DNA from: a virus
IMG/VR virus record: IMGVR_UViG_3300042475_002707
Location: 1-22,652 of that record
Direction: 5' to 3' (one strand)
DNA length: 22,652 nucleotides
Shown: piece by piece, positions 1 through 6,580 of the stretch
Numbering within the stretch: the first letter of the stretch is position 1
How the letters are laid out: each line of letters opens with the position of its first letter
Notes under the pieces: generated by a model
Seen by the model: the letters and a program-made list of their open reading frames with translations, nothing else
What the model was told of the DNA's origin: nothing
The model's database searches: none
Program-made: the position numbers and the translations under genes

Positions 1-575
1 TTATGACGTTCTTCAACGGTAATCGCTCCCAGAATGTCGTAGAAGTAAGGAGCTTGAATTGCAAGCTGACCTTGTAGGTATGGACGATAACGACCATCTT
101 TATCAAGACGAGCCATTGCAGTCAATACAACCGCTTCTAACGGATTTGATGGATGCATTGTTAAGTCACGGAGGTCTCGTAAAAGACCGCCCATATGACG
201 AAGCAACTCTCCCCATTGCTGCTGTGTCATTTGATTAACACCAGCAATGTTTTCCAAGCACTTCACTTGAAGCTCAGATACAGAGTCAATAATAAGACTC
301 TTGAAATGATGCTTACCAAGTTGAAGCCATTGGTATGTTTTTAGAACAGTATCGTAATCACGAACTGTGACTACAACAGTGTCCCATGTTCCATCTGCTA
401 GAGGTGGTTCCTCACGCAGTGGGTCCCAATACTTGACGACGATAGGCAAAAATCTGTGACCGCCTTCTACGTCAAGCATGAGTCGTGGGTAAGGTGCGGT
501 AACAGCAAGACTTGATTTACCAACCTTGCTCTCTCCATACACCATTACAGTAAGAGAGCGTTGAATTTCGCTCAT
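1..575 (-). CDS. RecA-fold (Sak4/AAA_24-like) phage ATPase, partial at C-terminus
   Basis: This frame opens with ATG at 575 and stays open to the left edge, so only the first 191 residues are present and the C-terminus is missing. The protein begins MSEIQRSLTVMVYGESKVGKSS. GESKVGKSS (about residues 14-22) is a P-loop, and the hydrophobic strand ending in LIIDS (about residue 97) is a good Walker B. This arrangement fits the phage RecA-like NTPases (Sak4/AAA_24 group) used in phage recombination and replication as ssDNA-associated ATPases. The ATG lies two bases after the stop of the upstream Cas4-like nuclease gene, with AAAGGAAG in that gene's tail as a ribosome-binding site, so translation is probably coupled. 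The family assignment rests on the P-loop and context. A different RecA-fold ATPase remains possible. Confidence 0.72.
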   Translation of the reverse strand, partial: MSEIQRSLTVMVYGESKVGKSSLAVTAPYPRLMLDVEGGHRFLPIVVKYWDPLREEPPLADGTWDTVVVTVRDYDTVLKTYQWLQLGKHHFKSLIIDSVSELQVKCLENIAGVNQMTQQQWGELLRHMGGLLRDLRDLTMHPSNPLEAVVLTAMARLDKDGRYRPYLQGQLAIQAPYFYDILGAITVEERH

Positions 576-577
576 CG

Positions 578-1507
578 TCACTCGCTTCCTTTTTTGTCAG
601 TTGTATCGTAATAAGCATATGGGTCTGCGACCTCATATGCATCGCTAATTGCTTGTTCGGCGGCGCTTCCGTCGTCAAACATTGGGCAAATAGCGAAGAA
701 TTGGCATTTCCATTTGCAATCACGAGTTGGTCGTGGATATGCAACATATGTATGTTCTGCTCCTGTATCAAGAGCTTTACGAACATTCATAAGATCAGCG
801 ATGGTTCCGTGGATTCGATTCCAAAAAGAACGCATTGTAAAAATGTTATGGCGAATTTCTACTTGATCGTAGAAAGGTGGACGAGCATTTGCTGTGCGCT
901 TTACTTTCTTTAGCATTGTAAAAATGCCACCTTCAGAACGCTCTGCCTCATCAGCCTTAGTTGATTCAAGAAGCATATATGTCATTACTTGCTCATTCAT
1001 ATGAGCTAAGTTTGCAAAGTCACTAAGAGAGCCACCTACTGTTTTAAAGTCACGAAACATACGAACACCATCGCCTTTGCGACGAACTCGCATATCAAGC
1101 TTTCCCTGTAGCTCAACTTCTCCATTAAACAGTGGAGCAATAATTGTTTCTTCTGTAGAAATCATTTCAAGTTCTGCATCAATTCCATTTTCTTCAACCC
1201 ACTGCTCATAGCCTTCAAGCATGATGCGACCCATCTCTGCTTCTTGCTCTAATTGATAAGTGTCTTGAAAATCAACAAGAAGTAGTTGACGATCTGTCTC
1301 AACTAAGTCTGCGTGTGCTTGAATAAGTGGAAGACCTTGAGCGTAGTGAGCATCGAGTGCTGCGTGGATACGACTACCAAAAGCTAATGCGCCAGTCATA
1401 TCTCTGTACTTTGGTTGCAAACGGCGGTAATACGCAAGCCACCATTTACGGCGACAATCTTTAAATGTTTGTAGTTCAGAATTTGAAAGTCTTACTACAT
1501 CGCTCAT
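578..1507 (-). CDS. Cas4/RecB-like PD-(D/E)XK exonuclease with predicted Fe-S cluster
   Basis: The 309-aa protein has the full set of Cas4/AddB-type nuclease features. An N-terminal cysteine (C18, in FKDCRRKWW) is followed by GSRIHAALD with H48, then LQGKLD with D138, RDFKTVGG with D153 and K155 (the D/ExK motif), and a QxxxY helix near Q173-Y177. A C-terminal cysteine trio, C264, C268 and C274 (CKWKCQFFAIC), completes the set. In this family C18 plus the C-terminal trio bind a 4Fe-4S cluster, while H48/D138/D153/K155 bind the catalytic metal. The likely role is 5'-3' or ssDNA end resection in phage recombination and replication. The start ATG overlaps the stop of the SNF2 gene by ATGA, and the RecA-like ATPase follows two bases downstream, which suggests a resection and strand-exchange pair. 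It is not part of a CRISPR locus. Confidence 0.88.
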   Translation of the reverse strand: MSDVVRLSNSELQTFKDCRRKWWLAYYRRLQPKYRDMTGALAFGSRIHAALDAHYAQGLPLIQAHADLVETDRQLLLVDFQDTYQLEQEAEMGRIMLEGYEQWVEENGIDAELEMISTEETIIAPLFNGEVELQGKLDMRVRRKGDGVRMFRDFKTVGGSLSDFANLAHMNEQVMTYMLLESTKADEAERSEGGIFTMLKKVKRTANARPPFYDQVEIRHNIFTMRSFWNRIHGTIADLMNVRKALDTGAEHTYVAYPRPTRDCKWKCQFFAICPMFDDGSAAEQAISDAYEVADPYAYYDTTDKKGSE

Positions 1508-3306
1508 AGCGCCCCTGCCTTATCATCCTTGAGCAACTTCATTAGTTGATCTTTGTCTCGAACGATTTGTTCGAAGTTATCTGATTTTGTCTCTAGTACT
1601 TGTAAAACTCTTTCTTCAATTGTTCCTTCTGTTACATAATCCATAATAAATATTGAGTCGTGAATTTCACTTCCAATACGATGCACACGATCTAGTGCTT
1701 GTTTATGGTCAACTAGTGACCAAGGTCGTTGAAGCATAACTAAACGTCGGGCTGCAGTCAAGGTAATACCTACTCCACCAGCCTGTGCCGTAAACAGAAT
1801 CCACTTAATACGACCTTCTTGAAAATCATCTACTGCCTTTTGACGCTCATCTTCATTTTGAGCACCAGTAATAAGTCCGTGAGGGATTTTTGCCTTTGTC
1901 ATGGCAGCACTTAAAATTTCAATAAGCTGTCTAGATACGGCGCAAACTGCAACTGAGTCATCTCCAAAGTCCCCATTGCTGATGTCATCCATCAGTGAAT
2001 CGACTTTACAGGAAGGTTCTGTCAAAACCGTTTTCAACTCACCACTTGATTCATCAACAACCATATCGGCGTAAGAACTGGCAAACTGTAGCAATCGAGT
2101 TGTTTGAGTTAAAATACTTGGAGCGGTTAGCGCATCACCAGACTCAAGCTCAGCAATCATTGTGTCACGCATCTGCTCATAAGCTTTTCTTTGCTTAGGA
2201 GACATTTCTACATCTCTGCGTTCATTTATAACTGGAGGTAAATGTGGAAGCACAACCTTTTTAAGCATACGACGCATAACAGGGTTTACAGATTTATAAA
2301 ATTCGTCTTGCATCATTGGTTTAACGCCAATAACCATCATTCCACCAAAAGCATTGAGCATTATGTCAATCATTCGATCAATCCATTTTGTCTTAGATGG
2401 CCAATCTTTAGGTGATAGCCAGTGAAGAATAGACCAAAGGTCTACAACATTGTTAGCAATTGGAGTACCAGTTAAAGCAAAACGAATTTCAGCATCACCT
2501 GTTGCGGACCACAAAGCACGACTTTGTTTTGATTTAGGATCTTTAGATCTATGAATTTCATCGGCAACTACAGCCTTAAAATCAATTGCATTTAACTCTC
2601 TTGGATGCACTTCGCAACGAGTTTCGGTGACAGCCTCATTAAGACCGCCACAAGCTTTGCAGTGAACTAGAGCAATAGAGCCGTATCCAGAAAGCCTTGA
2701 GTGAGAGCGTAAAGATTCCCAATTAATAATATAAACATCTGCATCTGAATCAAATTGTTTTTTACGTTGAGCCGAGCTTCCCTTAATTACTTGAGTCTTA
2801 ACTCCTCCGGGCCACCATCTAGCAAACTCTCTAGCCCAGTTCTTTTTAAGAGTGTTAGGGCAAACAATTAGGGCTGGAAATACGTCTTCTCCAGACTCTT
2901 GTAAAGCCTTAAGAGCACGAATGGCTTGAGCGGTTTTTCCTAAGCCCGGCTCATCTGCCAATAGAGCCCTACGAGCCGTTTTAAGGAACTGAACCCCTGC
3001 TCTTTGATGAGGAAATAGATCTTCGTCCCCGTCGGCGCTTTCAAGCTCTCTGAGGGCGTTTGAGGGGGTAATACGGGTGTTTAACTCATTAGTAGCCCAC
3101 TCAGTAAGGTTAGGACCAATAGTCAATCCATCTCTAAATGTAGAGCGTAAAGCAAGACAAGTAGTCCAACTAAGTGGAGCTCTCCAGACTTGGTCCTTAG
3201 GGCTCCAGGAAGCCCCTGGAAGGCTCTTACAGAGCTCTTTATAGCGCCAGTCGGTAGTTAGAAGGATGTGCTTTTTATCGGCATCCACTTCGGCTATTAC
3301 AGACAA
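1504..3306 (-). CDS. SNF2-family DNA helicase/translocase with zinc-knuckle insertion
   Basis: The 600-aa superfamily 2 ATPase has motif I DEPGLGKT (118-125), DEIH (249-252), LTGTP (279-283), the motif V region FTAQAGGVGITLT (505-517) and motif VI QALDRVHRIG (536-545). These are typical of the SNF2/SMARCAL1-like translocases common in phage replication modules, where they remodel forks or move on dsDNA. The first ~90 residues resemble a HARP-like substrate-recognition region. Between motifs Ia and II there is a C-x2-C...C-x2-H pattern (C216, C219, C231, H234), probably a zinc knuckle. The start appears to be TTG: in-frame TAA and TGA stops lie just upstream, the next in-frame Met is more than 300 residues in, and GAGGG sits four bases before the TTG. 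A weak start codon may reduce its expression relative to the polymerase. It overlaps the downstream nuclease gene by ATGA. Confidence 0.9.
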   Translation of the reverse strand: MSVIAEVDADKKHILLTTDWRYKELCKSLPGASWSPKDQVWRAPLSWTTCLALRSTFRDGLTIGPNLTEWATNELNTRITPSNALRELESADGDEDLFPHQRAGVQFLKTARRALLADEPGLGKTAQAIRALKALQESGEDVFPALIVCPNTLKKNWAREFARWWPGGVKTQVIKGSSAQRKKQFDSDADVYIINWESLRSHSRLSGYGSIALVHCKACGGLNEAVTETRCEVHPRELNAIDFKAVVADEIHRSKDPKSKQSRALWSATGDAEIRFALTGTPIANNVVDLWSILHWLSPKDWPSKTKWIDRMIDIMLNAFGGMMVIGVKPMMQDEFYKSVNPVMRRMLKKVVLPHLPPVINERRDVEMSPKQRKAYEQMRDTMIAELESGDALTAPSILTQTTRLLQFASSYADMVVDESSGELKTVLTEPSCKVDSLMDDISNGDFGDDSVAVCAVSRQLIEILSAAMTKAKIPHGLITGAQNEDERQKAVDDFQEGRIKWILFTAQAGGVGITLTAARRLVMLQRPWSLVDHKQALDRVHRIGSEIHDSIFIMDYVTEGTIEERVLQVLETKSDNFEQIVRDKDQLMKLLKDDKAGAL

Positions 3307-3336
3307 CTTACCCTCTTTTCCCTGTCATTATGTCAC

Positions 3337-3379
3337 ATGCGGTTCTAAAACTTTTTTGAAGATGTTTATCTTACCGCAT
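3337..3379 (-). repeat. Inverted repeat in the ruvC-like/SNF2 gap, possible RNA structure
   Basis: The 74-nt gap between the RuvC-like and SNF2 genes holds a perfect 7-bp inverted repeat (ATGCGGT / ACCGCAT at 3337-3343 and 3373-3379). Nested inside it is a 5-bp hairpin AAGAT-GTTT-ATCTT (3359-3372). It is not followed by a clean T-run on the minus strand, so it is not a convincing intrinsic terminator. It could be an mRNA processing or stability element in an otherwise overlapping operon. A CATAAT hexamer in the gap lacks a matching -35, so I do not call a promoter. Confidence 0.35.
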
Positions 3380-3380
3380 A

Positions 3381-3845
3381 TTAGTCTAGCAGAACTCTTG
3401 GTTTCCAGCCAGTTTTAACCAGCCTAAGTAAAGCGTGTCGTATTGCATCATTTGCATGCCCTTCTCCCCCAACGTACCAAGTCCCTACTTTTTTGAGGGC
3501 TTCGTTAGGAAACATTGCTTTGGCATCTGCTGGGGACTGCATAGCAATCTTTTCTGGGTTATATCCGTGTTCTCTACAAATATGTTTTAAAACCCCTATT
3601 TGTTCAAGGCTGTAGGGCGCTTGAGAATTACGAACAGTTTGAGCATTGATGGTAAATCTTTCACAGACAACAGTAAAGTCGTCAAAAAGGTTCCAACCAT
3701 TCATAAATGTATTTAATGCCAGTCCATACTCTTCAGGCTGAGATTCACTAGAATAAATAATTGTTGGAGTTTCTTCAGGTCCAGCTAAAGACATAAAAAT
3801 AATTCCGCTTGCTTTGCCTGGATCTACTGCTAATACATGTTTCAT
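3381..3845 (-). CDS. RuvC-like Holliday-junction resolvase (RNase H fold)
   Basis: The 154-aa protein begins with a strand and the RNase H-fold motif AVDPGKASGI (first catalytic Asp, D8). A second acidic residue follows in VVCERF (Glu about residue 62), and the C-terminal helix GGEGHANDAIRHALL carries the last His/Asp pair. This is the pattern of phage RuvC-like resolvases, which cut branched DNA intermediates during replication, recombination or packaging. The length suits the compact phage versions. Its ATG overlaps the DNA polymerase stop by ATGA, so it is translationally coupled to the polymerase. A 74-nt gap separates it from the helicase gene. Resolvase activity on four-way junctions is inferred from the family; other RNase H-fold nucleases have similar motifs. 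Confidence 0.8.
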   Translation of the reverse strand: MKHVLAVDPGKASGIIFMSLAGPEETPTIIYSSESQPEEYGLALNTFMNGWNLFDDFTVVCERFTINAQTVRNSQAPYSLEQIGVLKHICREHGYNPEKIAMQSPADAKAMFPNEALKKVGTWYVGGEGHANDAIRHALLRLVKTGWKPRVLLD

Positions 3846-5680
3846 CGGTACTTTTGCCCCCAGTTTTCTAGTGGACCGTCAACATCTGCTGTTAATGGAA
3901 CTGCCCATCCTTCAGTTGTAGTCATACATTGACGAACTAAATGCTTAATCTCTTCAGCATCCTTGCGTGGAGCTTCAAGAACAATTTCATCGTGTACTGG
4001 AACAATTAGATGATCTGTTAAATCTGCTTGATCAAGTTTTACAAGATTAGATTTAAAAACTTCTGCTGCTCCACCTTGGATTAAATAGTTAACAAGAGTG
4101 TAAGTGCGGTCTTCATCGCAAGGAATGCGACGACCAGTCCAAGTATGGACATATCCTTGACCCTCATTGCGAAGTCTAGTTTGTCCTATGTTATCAATTT
4201 GTCTTTGAAAAACTGCCATACCTGGATAATTAGCATCAAATGAATCAGAGACAGAACGCATTTGCGCCTCTGGAACTCCAGCAGTAAGAGCTTGCTTAGC
4301 AACACCTGCTCCATAGAGTCGTCCATAAACAACACCCTTGATTAGGTTACGACGCTTATCTGACTTTTGCATATCTGGTTCTTGATAAACCTGACGACCA
4401 ATTTCAGTAAACGGATCAGAACCAGTTGCATCTGCTTTGTGAAATAGCGAAATAAGATTTTCATCTTCAGATAAAGATGCAAACATACGAAACTCAACTT
4501 GATCTAAGTCAGAGGTAATAATTACATTGCCTTCTTCTCTAGGAATAAAAGCTGTGCGAACAGTGTCATCTCCTTTAGGAAGAGTCTGTAAGGCTGGATC
4601 TGTAATAGACATACGAGATGTGCGAGCGCCTAATGTTTTTACAGAAGGATGAACTATGCCATCAATAGACTTTTCCATAAAGTTAGAAAAGTAGGTGTTA
4701 GCCAGTTTGTCAGCCTTGCGTTGCTTAAGAACATTTTCTGCAAGGTTTTTAACATCGCTGTTGCCATTAATCATTAAAAGCTGAAGCTGGTCTTTGCTAG
4801 CAGATTTAGCTCCAGATGGAGTTGTTTCTGTAATATCTGCGCCAAGACCTTCAAGTAGACGAACTAGTTGAATGTTACTTGTAATGCTTACTCCATTGTA
4901 TGTACTTGATGCCCAATTTTTTACGGAATCTGAATATTGAATAAGTTCATCAAATTTCTTTTTAGAGTAATTTAAATCAATGCGAGCACCATTTAGCTCC
5001 ATACGAGTAACAATTTTGCGTGTTGCCATCTCTAGCTCGTAAGCACGATTGTATGGTCCTTGTGGACCACACTTCTGGTAGAACTGTTCCCAAAGACGCA
5101 TTGTCAAAACTGTATCTAGAGCACCGTAGACCCAGTAAGGCTCGTAGTTAGTTGGAACAGTTCCCCAAGTCCAACCATTCTCAATTAGTCCTTGGTCAAG
5201 ACTTTCTTGCATTGCAACAGCCTTTCCATCTACATAAAGAGCAGAGAGAGGCTTTAGCGCACCAGAACCTAAAGGATTAATAATGTGAGCCATAATCATC
5301 GTGTCATGAGCACGCTCCCATGGAATCTTCCATCGAGATTGAATATCAAACCAACGGGCTTCAAATGCAATGTTGTGACAAACAACAGGTCCATCAAATT
5401 TACTCATTGCTTCATAGAAAACACCGCCCCACTCATCCCAAGGAATAGACCAGCCAGTCATACCGTCTCCTACTTGAACAAGGCGTAATTTTCCATGCCA
5501 AGGAGACAATGCATGCTCTCTTTTACCGCCAGGCAATTCACCTGTTTCAGTGTCAATTGCAATTGCGTTGTGTGGTCTTTTTTCACTTAACCATGAGATA
5601 AATTGCTGCGCTTTTTCTGCAGAATCTACAAGGTGCAGTTTTACGTTTCCCAGTCCGTTCGTCACTTGGTTGTCGCTCAT
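3842..5680 (-). CDS. polA: Family A DNA polymerase (PolI-like) with 3'-5' exonuclease
   Basis: The 612-aa replicative polymerase of T7/PolI type lacks the 5' nuclease domain. The DEDDy proofreading domain shows DTETG (43-47), HNIAFE (102-107) and YGALD (185-189). The polymerase domain has motif A DLDQVEFR (391-398), motif B with R443/R444, K448 and Y452 in KGVVYG, and motif C VHDE (562-565). Y452 aligns with E. coli F762; an aromatic residue here, Tyr as in T7, is often associated with virulent phages, whereas Leu is associated with temperate ones. Motif A has Asp where most relatives have Ser (D-x-S-Q becomes D-x-D-Q). The ATG at 5680 is preceded by AGGAA. The gene opens the replication operon, and the RuvC-like gene overlaps its stop by four bases. 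Confidence 0.96.
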   Translation of the reverse strand: MSDNQVTNGLGNVKLHLVDSAEKAQQFISWLSEKRPHNAIAIDTETGELPGGKREHALSPWHGKLRLVQVGDGMTGWSIPWDEWGGVFYEAMSKFDGPVVCHNIAFEARWFDIQSRWKIPWERAHDTMIMAHIINPLGSGALKPLSALYVDGKAVAMQESLDQGLIENGWTWGTVPTNYEPYWVYGALDTVLTMRLWEQFYQKCGPQGPYNRAYELEMATRKIVTRMELNGARIDLNYSKKKFDELIQYSDSVKNWASSTYNGVSITSNIQLVRLLEGLGADITETTPSGAKSASKDQLQLLMINGNSDVKNLAENVLKQRKADKLANTYFSNFMEKSIDGIVHPSVKTLGARTSRMSITDPALQTLPKGDDTVRTAFIPREEGNVIITSDLDQVEFRMFASLSEDENLISLFHKADATGSDPFTEIGRQVYQEPDMQKSDKRRNLIKGVVYGRLYGAGVAKQALTAGVPEAQMRSVSDSFDANYPGMAVFQRQIDNIGQTRLRNEGQGYVHTWTGRRIPCDEDRTYTLVNYLIQGGAAEVFKSNLVKLDQADLTDHLIVPVHDEIVLEAPRKDAEEIKHLVRQCMTTTEGWAVPLTADVDGPLENWGQKYR

Positions 5681-5694
5681 TTGTTCCTAACTTC

Positions 5695-6165
5695 TTAAGG
5701 GATCATCTCGATTCTATAGATAGAATCTATTTTTTCATCATTCAGGGCTGCTCTTTCAAGCAACCTTTGTGCAACGTTAGTAAGGTATCTTGCACCACCA
5801 GAGTCGTATTTGTAAAGTGCATCTAATACTGGTTCTGGGTCTTCGCTTACTTGGGCCCAATTTCTATCTGTTTCTGGAAATATAATAGGCATATCAAAGC
5901 TAGGATTGCACTCCTCACAAGGAATAGCATCGTCTCTTAGATCATCAACAATTCCTTCCTTTAAACCATAACGCTTAACTAAAGAACAGGTGGGTGAATG
6001 AAAGACTGTAGAGACACCTATACGAGAAAGAATATAGGACCCATTTTCAGTTTTGTAAAGCTTGAACTCGATCCAGCGTGTCGAGCCACGGCGCCACGAG
6101 GTTGACTCCCCTAGCAAACGCCCGTTAAACTGAAGAGTTCTTGAGCCATCTTTAACCTCATGCAT
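5695..6165 (-). CDS. Small protein with predicted zinc site (EXLDI-like N-terminus), function unknown
   Basis: I take the ATG at 6165 as the start, giving 156 aa; the frame is open further upstream, but there it would overlap the preceding gene and encodes unlikely sequence. The N-terminal part has RWIEFKLYKTENGSYILSR, a pattern reminiscent of EXLDI-type proteins. It is followed by HSPTC...PCEEC, three cysteines and a histidine spaced like a zinc-binding site, and then an acidic, helical C-terminus. Similar small proteins occur in actinophages next to replication genes, but I know no established function. The start overlaps the end of the preceding gene by eight bases, and the DNA polymerase begins 14 bases after the stop. 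It could be a regulator or nucleic-acid-binding protein; that is a guess. Confidence 0.62.
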   Translation of the reverse strand: MHEVKDGSRTLQFNGRLLGESTSWRRGSTRWIEFKLYKTENGSYILSRIGVSTVFHSPTCSLVKRYGLKEGIVDDLRDDAIPCEECNPSFDMPIIFPETDRNWAQVSEDPEPVLDALYKYDSGGARYLTNVAQRLLERAALNDEKIDSIYRIEMIP

Positions 6166-6580
6166 TAGGGACTTCTTCCCCTGTTTCAGGATCGTGAGTA
6201 TGATCTGAATCTTCACCATGGGAATGACCTTCAGATATTTCCATAGTTGCATTTGGTTGTTCATTTTTAAAATAAATATAGTTCCACCAAAGATTAATTT
6301 CATTGTTTGCCCATAAAAGTTCAAACCAACCGATAGCTGGCCAAGCTTCAGAACCTACAGGTTCATCTAATGCAATAAGTCTTAATGTTTCAGATTTATC
6401 TTGAATATATTGTATGCAATTGTTCATATGTGCATATATTAATTCTGCTGAAACGGCTTCTTTATCTTCGGTGTTTTCAAAGTTTATGCCCATACTAAAT
6501 TCTTCACCAGAAGATGCAGTAAAAATTTTTTTAATAGCAGGTCGTGAACCTACTTCATAGCTAGCTTGATAATTTATCAT
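6158..6580 (-). CDS. Hypothetical 140-aa protein downstream of tail fibres
   Basis: I do not recognise this family. The protein is acidic, with a Trp-rich centre (EAWPAIGWFELLW and NLWWNYIYF, about residues 79-103) and a charged, His-rich C-terminus (GHSHGEDSDHTHD) that could bind metal. There is no signal peptide or membrane segment. The ATG at 6580 lies inside the end of the second fibre gene (20-base overlap), with GGAGAG about six bases upstream. Position and coupling suggest a fibre chaperone or accessory structural protein, but nothing in the sequence proves it. Confidence 0.6.
   Translation of the reverse strand: MINYQASYEVGSRPAIKKIFTASSGEEFSMGINFENTEDKEAVSAELIYAHMNNCIQYIQDKSETLRLIALDEPVGSEAWPAIGWFELLWANNEINLWWNYIYFKNEQPNATMEISEGHSHGEDSDHTHDPETGEEVPNA

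Noticed and set aside
578-1507. CRISPR-associated Cas4
   Set aside because: There is no repeat array or other cas gene; neighbours are replication genes, so it is a phage Cas4/RecB-like nuclease.
3307-3380. Promoter with CATAAT as -10 box
   Set aside because: No -35-like hexamer at 16-18 bases, and A/T-rich DNA gives such hexamers by chance.
6166-6324. N-terminal extension of the zinc-site protein (53 extra residues)
   Set aside because: It overlaps the 140-aa gene in another frame and reads as unstructured Lys/Ile-rich sequence; the ATG at 6165 fits coupled translation better.
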